DNA of 64,000 nt from Streptomyces sp. AC512_CC834 (GCF_019049325.1 NZ_JAGMUO010000025.1:35746-99745); one strand, 5' to 3'; positions 53,047-61,782 are shown, numbered from the stretch's first letter. The notes: generated from the letters alone by a model not told the origin. Numbers and translations: made by a program.

Positions 53047-55646
53047 CCGAGAGGGCGCACGCCGAGGGACGCGCCGGAGTGTGGTCCGGCAACTGGGTCG
53101 CCGAGCGGCTCGGCGTCGAACTCACCGGCGACGACACGCTGACCGGCCTGCTGGGCCTCGCCCTGCGCCGCAACCCCAAGCGGGCGCACCTGCTCGTCTC
53201 CAACGTGCTCGGCAAACACGTTCCGCAGTCGCCCTCCGTCGTGTACGGCCACGGCGTCGCCCTCGGCCGGCGCGTCCGTGAACTGCTCGGCACGGAGGCG
53301 GCCGGACACGCGGTCGTCCTCGGCTACGCGGAGACCGCCACCGGACTCGGCCACTCCGTTGCCGACGGCCTGGGCCTCGCCCCCTACCTGCACTCCACCC
53401 GCCGTCCGGTCACCGGAGTCGCCCGGGCGGGCGGCTTCGAGGAGTCCCACTCGCACGCGACCTCCCACCTCCTGCTGCCGGAGGATCCGGCGCTGCTGGC
53501 GGGCGACGGGCCACTGGTCCTCGTCGACGACGAGTTCTCCACCGGAAACACGGTGCTCAACACCATCCGCGCCCTGCACGAGCGCTATCCCCGCAAGCGG
53601 TACGTCGTGGTGGCCCTGGTCGACATGCGCTCGTCCGCGGACGCCGGCCGGCTGGAGGACTTCGCCCGGGAGATCGGCGCCCGCGTGGACCTGGTGACCA
53701 CCGCCTCGGGCACCGTCCAACTGCCGCCGGGCGTGCTGGAGAAGGGCCAGGAACTGGTCGCCCGCCACGAGACGCCCGGCACGGACGGCGCGCCGGACGC
53801 CGCAGCCCCCGCAGCGGCCCCCGCAGCGGCCTCCGCGGCGGCCCCCGCAGCGGCCTCCGCGGCGGCCCCCGCAGCGGCCTCCGCGGCGGCCCCCGCAGCG
53901 GCCTCCGCGGCGGCCCCCGCCGAGGCGTCCGCCCCGCAACCGTCCGGCTCCGTCGCACGGGTCGAGCTGGACTGGCCCGACAGGGTCCCCGACGGCGGGC
54001 GGCACGGGTTCACCGCAGCCCACCGGGACCGGCTGGAGGGCGCCCTGCCCGGCATGGCGGAGCGGATCGCCGAGGCGCTGCCCGCCGGGGCGCGCCGCGT
54101 GCTGGTCCTCGGCTTCGAGGAGCTCATGTACGCCCCGCTGCGACTGGCCCACGCGCTGGAGCAGACCACCGGCCTCGAGGTGCGCTACTCCACCACCACC
54201 CGCTCTCCCGTCCTCGCGGTCGACGACCCCGGCTACGCCATACGCACCCGCCTGGTCTTCCCCGCCCACGACGACCCGGCCGACGGCCCCGGCGAGCGCT
54301 ACGCCTACAACGTCGCGGGCGCCGGCTTCGACGCCGTCGTCGCCGTCGTCGACTCGGTCGCCGACACCCTCGCGCTGCACGCCCCGGACGGACTGCCGGC
54401 CCGGCTCGCCGCCCACGTCCCACACGTCCTGCTCGCGGTCGTCCCGTCGTACGTCCCGCACAACCCGCACGCCCCCGAAAGGCCCTCCATGCTGCCCGAG
54501 CCCCTGCGCGGCCCCGACTTCTCCTCGTACGCGCCCGACGAGGTCGGCTGGCTGCTCCAGGACCTCTCGGACGTGACGCTGGAGGCGCCGACCGAGGAGC
54601 GCGAGGAGGCGATCCAGCGCGGCGGCGCACACTACGCCGAGTCGCTGCCCGTGGAGTACCAGCCCAGCGAGCAGTACCAGGACCTGTTCCACGCGGCGCT
54701 GGAGACGTCCGCGGCCCGGCTGGCGCGCGCCGTCGGTGCCGTCACCGAGATCGTGCTCGCGGAACGATCGCCCCGCCCCGTCCTGGTCTCCCTCGCCCGC
54801 GCGGGCACCCCAGTCGGTGTTCTGATGCGCCGCTGGGCGCAGTTCCGTCATGGTCTCGACCTCCCTCACTACGCCGTGTCGATCGTCCGGGGCCGCGGCA
54901 TCGACGCCAACGCGCTGCGCTGGCTGGCCGACCACCACGACCCCGCCGACGTCGTCTTCGTCGACGGCTGGACCGGCAAGGGCGCCATCACCCGCGAACT
55001 CGCCGCGGCCCTGCTCGACTTCGAGGCCTCCGACGGCGTCACCGGCTTCGACCCGGAGATCGCCGTACTGGCCGACCCCGGTTCCTGCGTACGCACCTAC
55101 GGCACGCGTGACGACTTCCTCATCCCCTCCGCCTGCCTCAACTCCACCGTCTCCGGCCTGATATCCCGCACCGTGCTCCGCGACGACCTGGTCGGCCCGC
55201 ACGACTTCCACGGCGCGAAGTTCTACCGCGAACTCGCCGGCGCCGACCTGTCACCGGCCTTCCTCGACGCCGTCTCCGCCCGCTTCCCGGACGTCACCGA
55301 CACGGTCGACGCCCAGGCGAAGGACCTCCTCTCCGCCGACCGCACCCCCACCTGGGAGGGCTGGGCCGCCGTCGAGCGCATCAGCGAGGAGTACGGCATC
55401 CACGACATGAACCTCGTCAAGCCCGGCGTCGGCGAGACCACCCGCGTGATGCTGCGCCGCGTCCCCTGGAAGGTGCTGGCCCGCGCCGGTGCCGGCACCG
55501 ACCTGGACCATGTGCGCCTGCTGGCCGAACAGCGGGGCGTACCCGTGGAGGAGGTCGCCGACCTGCCCTACACCTGTGTCGGGCTGATCCACCCCCAGTA
55601 CACGCGGGGCGCCACCGGCGCCGACGGCACGGCGGTGACGCTCTGA
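53043..55646 (+). CDS. PRTase_2-TRSP-StiP (PRTase_1) fusion of the Ter biosynthetic arm
   Basis: 867-aa three-domain protein. Residues 1-235: PRTase_2-type phosphoribosyltransferase with the PRPP loop VLVDDEFSTGNTVLNTI. About 235-295: Ala/Pro/Ser linker from a 24-bp repeat. About 300-440: TRSP domain (ARRVLVLGFEELMYAPLRLAHALE, RYAYNVAGAGFDAV). About 500-865: StiP/PRTase_1 domain (HYAESLPVEYQPSEQYQDLFHAAL, VLVSLARAGTPVGVLMRRW, DVVFVDGWTGKGAITRELA). In many Ter loci the first two domains and StiP are separate proteins. ATG at 53043 with GGGAGG nine bases before. Product unknown. Confidence 0.85.
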   Translation: MTERAHAEGRAGVWSGNWVAERLGVELTGDDTLTGLLGLALRRNPKRAHLLVSNVLGKHVPQSPSVVYGHGVALGRRVRELLGTEAAGHAVVLGYAETATGLGHSVADGLGLAPYLHSTRRPVTGVARAGGFEESHSHATSHLLLPEDPALLAGDGPLVLVDDEFSTGNTVLNTIRALHERYPRKRYVVVALVDMRSSADAGRLEDFAREIGARVDLVTTASGTVQLPPGVLEKGQELVARHETPGTDGAPDAAAPAAAPAAASAAAPAAASAAAPAAASAAAPAAASAAAPAEASAPQPSGSVARVELDWPDRVPDGGRHGFTAAHRDRLEGALPGMAERIAEALPAGARRVLVLGFEELMYAPLRLAHALEQTTGLEVRYSTTTRSPVLAVDDPGYAIRTRLVFPAHDDPADGPGERYAYNVAGAGFDAVVAVVDSVADTLALHAPDGLPARLAAHVPHVLLAVVPSYVPHNPHAPERPSMLPEPLRGPDFSSYAPDEVGWLLQDLSDVTLEAPTEEREEAIQRGGAHYAESLPVEYQPSEQYQDLFHAALETSAARLARAVGAVTEIVLAERSPRPVLVSLARAGTPVGVLMRRWAQFRHGLDLPHYAVSIVRGRGIDANALRWLADHHDPADVVFVDGWTGKGAITRELAAALLDFEASDGVTGFDPEIAVLADPGSCVRTYGTRDDFLIPSACLNSTVSGLISRTVLRDDLVGPHDFHGAKFYRELAGADLSPAFLDAVSARFPDVTDTVDAQAKDLLSADRTPTWEGWAAVERISEEYGIHDMNLVKPGVGETTRVMLRRVPWKVLARAGAGTDLDHVRLLAEQRGVPVEEVADLPYTCVGLIHPQYTRGATGADGTAVTL
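53795..53925 (+). repeat. 24-bp tandem repeat encoding the Ala-rich linker
   Basis: About four copies of GCGGCCTCCGCGGCGGCC followed by CCCGCA (period 24 bp, eight residues of type AASAAAPA) join the first and second domains of the fusion protein. In-frame copy-number change would only alter linker length. Confidence 0.9.
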
Positions 55647-56458
55647 TGCCGGTGCTCGTCGCCAGCGACCTCGACCGCACGCTCATCTACTCGGCGGCCG
55701 CGCTCGGACTGACCATGCCCGACCTGAGGGCACCACGCCTGCTGTGCGTGGAGGTCTACGAGAGCAAACCCCTCTCCTACATGACCGAGACGGCCGCCCA
55801 ACTGCTGTCCGACCTCGGCGACACGGCGGTCTTCGTACCGACCACCACCCGGACCCGCAAGCAGTACCAGCGCATCAACCTCCCCGGCCCCGAGCCGAAG
55901 TACGCGATCTGCGCCAACGGCGGCCACCTGCTGGTGGACGGCGTCTCCGACCCCGATTGGCACGCGCGGGTGACCGCACGGCTGGCCGACGAATGCGCGT
56001 CGCTGGCCGAGGTCCGCGACCACCTGATGAACACCGCCGACCCACTGTGGGTGCGCAAGCACCGGGTCGCCGAGGACCTCTTCGCCTACCTCGTGGTCGA
56101 GCGTGAACTCCTGCCCGAGGACTGGGTGAAGGAACTCGCCGTGTGGGCCGAGAACCGCGGCTGGACCGTGTCCCTCCAGGGCCGCAAGATCTACGCCGTC
56201 CCCAAGCCGCTCACCAAGAGCGCCGCCGTGCACGAGGTCGCCCGCCGCAGCGGTGCCGAACTCACCCTCGCCGCAGGCGACTCACTCCTCGACGCCGACC
56301 TGCTTCTCGCCGCCGACCACGGCTGGCGCCCCGGCCACGGCGAACTGGCCGACTCCGATTGGACGGCTCCGACGATCAACGTCTTGCCCGAGCGCGGTGT
56401 CCTGGCCGGTGAGCGGATCCTGCGGGAGTTCCTGCGTGCGGTGAGCCCGGCTCGCTGA
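55646..56458 (+). CDS. HAD-family hydrolase of the Ter biosynthetic arm
   Basis: 270-aa HAD phosphatase: nucleophile motif LVASDLDRTLIYS at the start, VFVPTTTRTRKQYQ as second motif, ALTKSAA-type PLTKSAAVHEV Lys, and AAGDSLLDADLL for the final Asp pair. Start overlaps the stop of the fusion gene (TGATG), so the genes are coupled. In Ter operons this HAD removes phosphate from the predicted nucleotide-like product. Its 3' end overlaps DedA by 83 bases on the other strand. Confidence 0.9.
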   Translation: MPVLVASDLDRTLIYSAAALGLTMPDLRAPRLLCVEVYESKPLSYMTETAAQLLSDLGDTAVFVPTTTRTRKQYQRINLPGPEPKYAICANGGHLLVDGVSDPDWHARVTARLADECASLAEVRDHLMNTADPLWVRKHRVAEDLFAYLVVERELLPEDWVKELAVWAENRGWTVSLQGRKIYAVPKPLTKSAAVHEVARRSGAELTLAAGDSLLDADLLLAADHGWRPGHGELADSDWTAPTINVLPERGVLAGERILREFLRAVSPAR

Positions 56459-57245
56459 CCCGGCCGCCCGGATCCCCGGCATCGTCCCCGGTGCCGGTGC
56501 CGGTGCCGGTGCCGGTGCCGGTGTCCGTGCCGGTGGTGTCGCTGTCGCCGTCGGCCGGCGGTCGTATGTCCTGCCGCCCGTCGCGTCCGCGGCCCCGCCT
56601 GCGATGGCCGGCTCCCGGCCGCAGCAGGCGCATCACGACGAAGACCAGCAGTGCCAGAGCGGCGATCGCGAGGATCACCTTCGAGTACGTGGAGGCGATG
56701 CCCGAGACCTCGGACCAGTTGTCCCCCAGGGCGTAGCCCGCGAGGACGAACACGGTGTTCCAGATCGCGCTGCCCAGCGTGGTCAGGGCGAGGAAGAGGG
56801 GCAGCCGCATCCGTTCGACACCCGCCGGCACGGAGATCAGGCTCCGGAAGATGGGAATCATCCGGCCGAAGAACACGGCCTTGGTCCCGTGCTTGAGGAA
56901 CCACGCCTCCGTCTTCTCTATGTCGGACACCTTCACCAGCGGCAGCTTCCCCGCTATCGCCACCGTGCGGTCCCGGCCGAGCAGGGCTCCGATCCCGTAC
57001 AGGGCGAGCGCGCCGATCACCGACCCCGCCGTCGTCCACAGCAGGACGGCGATCAGGTTCATCCGGCCGGAACTCGCCGCGAACCCGGCGAGCGGCAGGA
57101 TCACCTCGCTCGGCAGGGGAGGGAAGAGATTCTCCAGAGCGATGGCAAGGCCGGCGCCCGGCGCGCCGAGCGCGTCCATGAGGTCGTTGATCCACTGCGG
57201 TGCCGCACCGTTGTCCACGGCCGGCTGCGCTGCGATGGCTGTCAT
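56376..57245 (-). CDS. DedA-family membrane protein with repeat-encoded tail
   Basis: 289-aa DedA/VTT protein: ALENLFPPLPSEVILPLAGF, GALALYGIGALLGRD, FFGRMIPIFRSLISVPAGVERM (conserved Arg/Pro motif), SAIWNTVFVLAGYALGDNW. DedA proteins move undecaprenyl phosphate or lipids across the membrane. The tail after residue 215 is a GTGTGTGTG/DDAGDPGG low-complexity segment from the GCCGGT hexamer repeat at 56490-56535, and its last 27 codons overlap the HAD gene. ATG at 57245 lacks a strong ribosome site. Confidence 0.88.
   Translation of the reverse strand: MTAIAAQPAVDNGAAPQWINDLMDALGAPGAGLAIALENLFPPLPSEVILPLAGFAASSGRMNLIAVLLWTTAGSVIGALALYGIGALLGRDRTVAIAGKLPLVKVSDIEKTEAWFLKHGTKAVFFGRMIPIFRSLISVPAGVERMRLPLFLALTTLGSAIWNTVFVLAGYALGDNWSEVSGIASTYSKVILAIAALALLVFVVMRLLRPGAGHRRRGRGRDGRQDIRPPADGDSDTTGTDTGTGTGTGTGTGDDAGDPGGRVSEPGSPHAGTPAGSAHRPGHRARARR
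56488..56535. repeat. GCCGGT hexamer repeat in the DedA 3' part
   Basis: About seven GCCGGT/GTCCGT units; on the minus strand they encode Gly-Thr repeats. Low-copy slippage is likely between strains. Confidence 0.8.
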
Positions 57246-57303
57246 GACGACCACGCTAGAAAATCTCGGCTGAAGGGACCCTGAGGAAGACCGCAGGATC
57301 GAC

Positions 57304-57317
57304 TGCGGTGTACCGCA
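57304..57317. promoter_or_regulatory. Palindrome TGCGGTGTACCGCA before the two-component operon
   Basis: 14-bp perfect palindrome, first of a pair 23 bp apart centre to centre; an extra CCGCA half-site lies at 57291-57295. Confidence 0.7.
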
Positions 57318-57326
57318 AGCGGGAAT

Positions 57327-57340
57327 TGCGGTTTTCCGCA
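57327..57340. promoter_or_regulatory. Palindrome TGCGG-TTTT-CCGCA before the two-component operon
   Basis: 5-4-5 inverted repeat, partner of the site at 57304. Spacing of about two helical turns suits cooperative binding of a NarL-type dimer, probably the response regulator encoded downstream. Confidence 0.7.
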
Positions 57341-57377
57341 GTGTGCGCCACTACCGCGCCCGACTAGCCTCGCGATC

Positions 57378-58520
57378 ATGCGAGAAATGGTGCGACGAGT
57401 AGTGCGGTGCGGGGTGGGCCTCATCATGGGGACCGCCGCGGCCGCCGTCGAGCTGCTCTTCGCCCTGCTGGCCGGCGCGGCCCTGCTGCCGGTGGCGGCC
57501 TGGCCGGAAGGACGCCGTGCCGTGCTGCGCCCGGTCCTCGCGAGCGCGCGGATACTGGCGGAGCTGGAGCGGGCCCGGCTGGGAATGTGGCTCGACCTGC
57601 GCGTCACACCCGCGTACGAAGACGTGCGGGCGCTGCGGTACGTGGCCTGCCACTGGGCGCTGGGCGTCCTCGGCGGGGTGGTGATGCTGACGGCCGCCAT
57701 CGGCCTCGGGTACGGCACCTTCGGGATATACGGCTGGCTCCTGCTGGACGGCATACGCAACCCCGGTTCGTTCGTCCTGAGCAGTCTGGGCGGCTTCTTT
57801 CTCGTGTTCCTCGCCGTGCAGGGAATATTCGGCGTAGTCGGATTGGAGGGGCAGCTCGCCCGTCACTTCCTCGGCCCTCGCCACCAGGAGGAGCTGGAGC
57901 GACGGATCGCCGAGCTGTCCGCCAGCCGCGCCGCGGTGGTCGACGCGGTGAACGACGAACGGCGCCGCATCGAGCGGGACCTGCACGACGGTGTGCAGCA
58001 GCGTCTCGTCGCCCTCGGCATGCTGCTCGGCCGGGCCCGCCGCAGTCAGGACGCCGACCGCCGGAACCGGCTGCTGGGCCAGGCACACGACGAGAGCCGC
58101 CATGCCCTGGACGAACTGCGCGAGGTGGCCTGGCGGATCTATCCGACCACCCTGGACGAGGCAGGGCTGCGCGCGGCCCTGGAAACGGTCGCCGAGCGGG
58201 CGTCCGTGCCGGTGGGGGTGGAGTACGACCTCGCCGACGAGCCCGAGCAGGCCGTGGCGACCGTCGCGTACTTCGTGGTCTGCGAGGCGGTCACGAACGC
58301 GGTCAAACACGCGGCGCCGACCTGTATAAGCGTCGCCGTCAGAGCGGAGGAGGAGCGGATGTACGTGAGCGTGCGGGACGACGGCTGCGGCGGGGCGAAC
58401 GCCGCCGGCAGCGGACTGTTCGGGCTCGCCCGGCGCGTCGCCGCCCTCGACGGCAGCCTCAGCGTGGTCAGCCCGCCGGGCGGGCCCACCCTCGTGGCCG
58501 CGGAGCTGCCATGCGGGTGA
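57378..58520 (+). CDS. Membrane sensor histidine kinase, NarL-type (HisKA_3)
   Basis: 380-aa kinase with four N-terminal membrane segments (LIMGTAAAAVELLFALLAGAALLPV; LGVLGGVVMLTAAIGLGYG; LSSLGGFFLVFLAVQGIFGVVGL). Phosphoacceptor His in RRIERDLHDGVQQRL, N-box VVCEAVTNAVKHA, G-box AAGSGLFGLARRVA. ATG at 57378 lies seven bases after a TAGCCT -10-like sequence (57365-57370), again a leaderless arrangement. Overlaps its response regulator by ten bases. Signal unknown; neighbours suggest envelope stress. Confidence 0.92.
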   Translation: MREMVRRVVRCGVGLIMGTAAAAVELLFALLAGAALLPVAAWPEGRRAVLRPVLASARILAELERARLGMWLDLRVTPAYEDVRALRYVACHWALGVLGGVVMLTAAIGLGYGTFGIYGWLLLDGIRNPGSFVLSSLGGFFLVFLAVQGIFGVVGLEGQLARHFLGPRHQEELERRIAELSASRAAVVDAVNDERRRIERDLHDGVQQRLVALGMLLGRARRSQDADRRNRLLGQAHDESRHALDELREVAWRIYPTTLDEAGLRAALETVAERASVPVGVEYDLADEPEQAVATVAYFVVCEAVTNAVKHAAPTCISVAVRAEEERMYVSVRDDGCGGANAAGSGLFGLARRVAALDGSLSVVSPPGGPTLVAAELPCG

Positions 58521-59155
58521 TCCTCGCCGAGGACTCGACCCTGCTGAGGGAGGGGCTGGTGCGGCTGCTGGCGGAAGAGGGCCACGAGGTGCTCGCGGCC
58601 GTCGGCAATGCCGAGCTGCTCCTGAAGGCGGTCGCCGAGGATCCGCCGGACGTGGTCGTCGCCGATGTCCGGATGCCGCCCACGCACACGGACGAGGGCC
58701 TGCGCGCGGCCCTGGAGATACGCGGGCGCTGGCCGGAGGTCGGGGTGCTGGTGCTCTCGCAGTACGTCGAGAAGCGGTACGCGACCGAGCTGCTCACCGG
58801 AGAGACGGAAGGAGTCGGATACCTGCTCAAGGACCGGGTGGTCCAGGTCGACGAGTTCCTTGACGCGCTGGAGCGGGTGGCCGCCGGACGCGCCGCATTC
58901 GACCCGGAGGTCGTCCGTCAGTTGCTCGGCCGCACGACCCACACCGACCTGCTCGCCCGGCTCACCGTGCGGGAGCGGGACGTGCTGGCCGAGATGGCGC
59001 AGGGCCACACCAACGCGGCCATCGCCCGTCGCCTGCACATCTCGCAGAGCGCGGTGGAGAAGCACACCAACGCGATCTTCGACAAGCTGGAACTGTCCGG
59101 AGGTGAGGGCTATTCGCGCAGAGTGCTGGCAGTGCTGCGCTATCTCGGGAGCTGA
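58511..59155 (+). CDS. NarL/FixJ response regulator
   Basis: 214-aa receiver and LuxR-type helix-turn-helix. Phospho-site Asp in VVVADVRMPP, acidic pocket ILAEDSTLLREGL, Lys in YLLKDR. DNA-binding LTVRERDVLAEMAQGHTNAAIARRLHISQSAVEKHTNAIF. Cognate of the preceding kinase. Likely binds the paired palindromes upstream of the operon. Confidence 0.94.
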   Translation: MRVILAEDSTLLREGLVRLLAEEGHEVLAAVGNAELLLKAVAEDPPDVVVADVRMPPTHTDEGLRAALEIRGRWPEVGVLVLSQYVEKRYATELLTGETEGVGYLLKDRVVQVDEFLDALERVAAGRAAFDPEVVRQLLGRTTHTDLLARLTVRERDVLAEMAQGHTNAAIARRLHISQSAVEKHTNAIFDKLELSGGEGYSRRVLAVLRYLGS

Positions 59156-59179
59156 GGGGAGGTGAGAGGGGAGCTGACC

Positions 59180-59410
59180 TCAGCCGCAGCAGCCGCCACC
59201 GCAGCAGCCGCCACCCCCACCGCCACCGCCACCGGGCGAGGGGGCCGGCGCGGAAGCGGAGGCCGAGCCGCCGACCGCGACCGTCGACAGCAGCTTCACC
59301 GTGTCGTCGTGGCCCGCCGGACAGGCGGCGGGGGCGGAGGACTCGGCCATGGGACGGCTCAGTTCGAAGGTGTCGCCGCAGCTCCGGCAGCGGTACTCGT
59401 AACGAGGCAT
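59180..59410 (-). CDS. FmdB-type zinc ribbon protein with Gly/Cys tail
   Basis: 76-aa protein beginning MPRYEYRCRSCGDTFE with a second CxxG-type knuckle (ACPAGH), the FmdB zinc ribbon. A Ser/Ala/Pro linker is followed by nine Gly and CCGGGCCG at the very end. The double Cys pairs could bind a metal or be an artefact of the GCAGCC-rich 3' repeat. Start at 59410; the operon partner is unclear. Confidence 0.84.
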   Translation of the reverse strand: MPRYEYRCRSCGDTFELSRPMAESSAPAACPAGHDDTVKLLSTVAVGGSASASAPAPSPGGGGGGGGGCCGGGCCG

Positions 59411-59524
59411 GCGCACAGGTTAACCGGCGCGGTCGGCGGCCGACCCCGGCGGCGGAGAACCCGTCGCCACCGGCTCCCCGGTGACGGGGACGCCCGCCGG
59501 TCGGTGACGGGGAGCGCCCGCCGG

Positions 59525-60940
59525 TCAGTGACCTCCCCCGCGCTCCTCACGGATCTGGGTGACCACGTGGGCCACCGTCTGCCGGACCGCTTCCGTCTCC
59601 GTCAGGAAGTGCCAGTAGTCGGGGTGCCGGCCCTCCAGCGTGGTGATCGCCTGTTCCAGCCGGGCCACGGCGTCGTCCAGTGGGCGCGCGTGACGGGGGT
59701 CGGGGGTGTTGCGTCCGGCCATGGCCAGGCGCTGGGCGTCGCGGATCGCGAAGCGGGTGCGCTCGATCTCCTGCTGCGGGTCCTTCTGCACGGCGTTGAG
59801 CTGCCGCAGCCGGTCGCCGGCCGCCGAGACGGCCTCGTCGGTCGAGTTCAGCAGGGCTCGCACCGTCGACAGCAGGGCGGTGGCGTCGGGCCAGCGCTGC
59901 TCGTCGCGGGCGGTCTGCCCCTCGGCGAGTTTCCGCTCCGCCTGCCGGACCGATTCGGTGGCCTGGTCCGGCACCCCTTGGAGATCTTGCCAGCAGGCGG
60001 CGGTGAACCTGCGCCGCAGCTCGCTCAGTACCGGCTCGACCTGCTCGGTGCGGGTCGTCAGGGCCTGGGCGCGGGTGCGCAGGGAGACCAGGCGGTGGCT
60101 GATCTCGGCGGCGCGTTCGGGCAGCCGATCGGCCTCGGCGCGCACCGCCTCGGCCTCGCGGGTGACCCGTTCGGCCCGCTCGAGGGTCTGGGGCACTCCG
60201 TGCTGTCCCGCGCCCTGGTTCAGCCGGGTCAGCTCCGGGCCGAGGGTGGCGAGCCGGGCGGCGAGGTCGTCCGCCTTCAGCCCGGATCCACGCGCGGCGT
60301 CCAGGGCGTTGGAGGCGGCGAGCAGAGCCTGCCGGGCGCGCTCGACGGCGGGCGCCAGCCGCGCAAGCTGGGTCTCGGCCTTGCCGAGCAGGGGGCCGAG
60401 GCCCTCGGCGAAGCGGTCCAGTTCCTGCTTGACCCGGCCCAGCTCGTTCTTCGCGGCGGACAGTTCGGTGCGGGCCTGGGCGGCGGCCGAGGCCTCCAGG
60501 TCGTCCCGGTCCAGGTCGTGGGCATCGACGGCGCCGATGTACTGGTGGCTGACCTCGTCGATGCGCCGGCCGAGTGCCTCGAAGTCGGTGACCGCGCGCC
60601 GGGCGGCGGGGGAGGAGTCGACGGCCGCGATCGTCTCTATCGAGATCCGCAGGTCCCGCTGGGCGGTGTCCAGCTCGTAGAACGCGGCCGCCGCGTCGTC
60701 CTTCGCGGTCTGGGCCTCGGCCCGCTGGCTCTCGGCCCGCCCGCCGAACCAGCGCCGCGTACCGCCCCCGGCGAACGCGGCGGGCAGTGCGAGCACGGCG
60801 AGGAGCGGCAGGCCCATCAGGGTGAGCGTGTCACGGACCGCGCCGGGCGGGCGGCGGTGGGGGCGGCGGTAGGGGCGGTGCGGCAGGCGCCGGGCGCGCG
60901 CCACCATCGGCGAGTACGGCTGCGATGGTGTCGCCGTCAC
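59525..60940 (-). CDS. Membrane-anchored coiled-coil protein
   Basis: 471-aa protein with an Arg-rich start (RLPHRPYRRPHRRPP), one hydrophobic segment (LMGLPLLAVLALPAAFAGG) and then more than 380 residues of almost uninterrupted helix ([60 protein letters not shown]). GTG at 60940 follows GGGAGAGGG. Structural or scaffold role near the membrane is likely; no enzyme motif. Single Cys-Trp (AACWQDLQG) in the middle. Confidence 0.82.
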   Translation of the reverse strand: MTATPSQPYSPMVARARRLPHRPYRRPHRRPPGAVRDTLTLMGLPLLAVLALPAAFAGGGTRRWFGGRAESQRAEAQTAKDDAAAAFYELDTAQRDLRISIETIAAVDSSPAARRAVTDFEALGRRIDEVSHQYIGAVDAHDLDRDDLEASAAAQARTELSAAKNELGRVKQELDRFAEGLGPLLGKAETQLARLAPAVERARQALLAASNALDAARGSGLKADDLAARLATLGPELTRLNQGAGQHGVPQTLERAERVTREAEAVRAEADRLPERAAEISHRLVSLRTRAQALTTRTEQVEPVLSELRRRFTAACWQDLQGVPDQATESVRQAERKLAEGQTARDEQRWPDATALLSTVRALLNSTDEAVSAAGDRLRQLNAVQKDPQQEIERTRFAIRDAQRLAMAGRNTPDPRHARPLDDAVARLEQAITTLEGRHPDYWHFLTETEAVRQTVAHVVTQIREERGGGH

Positions 60941-61011
60941 ATCCCTCTCCCGTGTCGTCCGTCCTGCCCGGGTTCATTCTCCCACCCGTAAGGAACGAAC
61001 ACACGGGCCAG

Positions 61012-61782
61012 TCAGTTCGCGGTTCGGACCGTGACTTTGCCGTCACCGGTGCGGGCGTCCACCACGTGGGCGCTCGCACCGTCCCGGGGCACGGACACGT
61101 CGACCCCGCCGTCACCGGTCTTCGTCGACACCTTGTACGTGGCCCGGGGCAGGGTGATCGTCACGGAGCCGTCGCCGCTGCGGGACTCCACCAGGTCGGG
61201 GACGGTGCCGAGTTCGAGACGGACGGAGCCGTCGTTGGTGTGCGTGCTCACCCGACGGGAGGAGACCTCCGCGCGCACGGACCCGTCACCGGTGCGCACC
61301 TCAAGCGGTCCGGTCGAGTCGGTGACGTGCACGGACCCGTCGCCCGTGCGGATGCTCAGCGCGTCCCGGAACCCCCGTGCCCGTACGCTGCCGTCCCCGT
61401 CGTTCACGTTGACGGCGATGCCTCGCGGAACCTCGACGCGGTGTTTGGCCGCGCAGTCGGCGATCACGCCGGAGCAGTGCATCCGCAGCACCAGCCTGTC
61501 GCCGTCCATCTTCCAGGTCACCTCGGGATCCGAGCCGACGGCGACCGACCCGGAGAACCACCGGGTGACCTCGATCTCCCCGGACGCCTGGTCGTCCGAG
61601 GCGACGATCTCCAGGGCCGAGTCGCCGGAGTCGACGGTGAGCGTGCTGCCCTGGAGCGCGAACGACCGGTGCTCGGGTTCCTTGTCGTCCGAGGCGGAGG
61701 CGCAGGCGCTCAGGCCCGCGACGAGAACGGCGACGGTGCCGACGGCGGCGAACGCGCGGACGGGAACGGTACGGGCGGGCAT
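61012..61782 (-). CDS. DUF4097 beta-helix-like lipoprotein
   Basis: 256-aa exported lipoprotein: hydrophobic core ending LSAC, then a DUF4097 repeat domain in which SVRARGFRDALSIRTGDGSV, TDSTGPLEVRTGDGSV and HTNDGSVRLELG recur every 20-25 residues, giving a stacked beta structure. DUF4097 proteins are often tied to envelope stress or cell-surface polymers. No catalytic residues. Divergent from the tRNA. Confidence 0.87.
   Translation of the reverse strand: MPARTVPVRAFAAVGTVAVLVAGLSACASASDDKEPEHRSFALQGSTLTVDSGDSALEIVASDDQASGEIEVTRWFSGSVAVGSDPEVTWKMDGDRLVLRMHCSGVIADCAAKHRVEVPRGIAVNVNDGDGSVRARGFRDALSIRTGDGSVHVTDSTGPLEVRTGDGSVRAEVSSRRVSTHTNDGSVRLELGTVPDLVESRSGDGSVTITLPRATYKVSTKTGDGGVDVSVPRDGASAHVVDARTGDGKVTVRTAN

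Noticed and set aside
51594..55211. 1205-codon minus-strand frame opposite the Ter biosynthetic genes
   Set aside because: Runs through three well-supported plus-strand genes and has Gly/Val/Asp-rich shadow composition.
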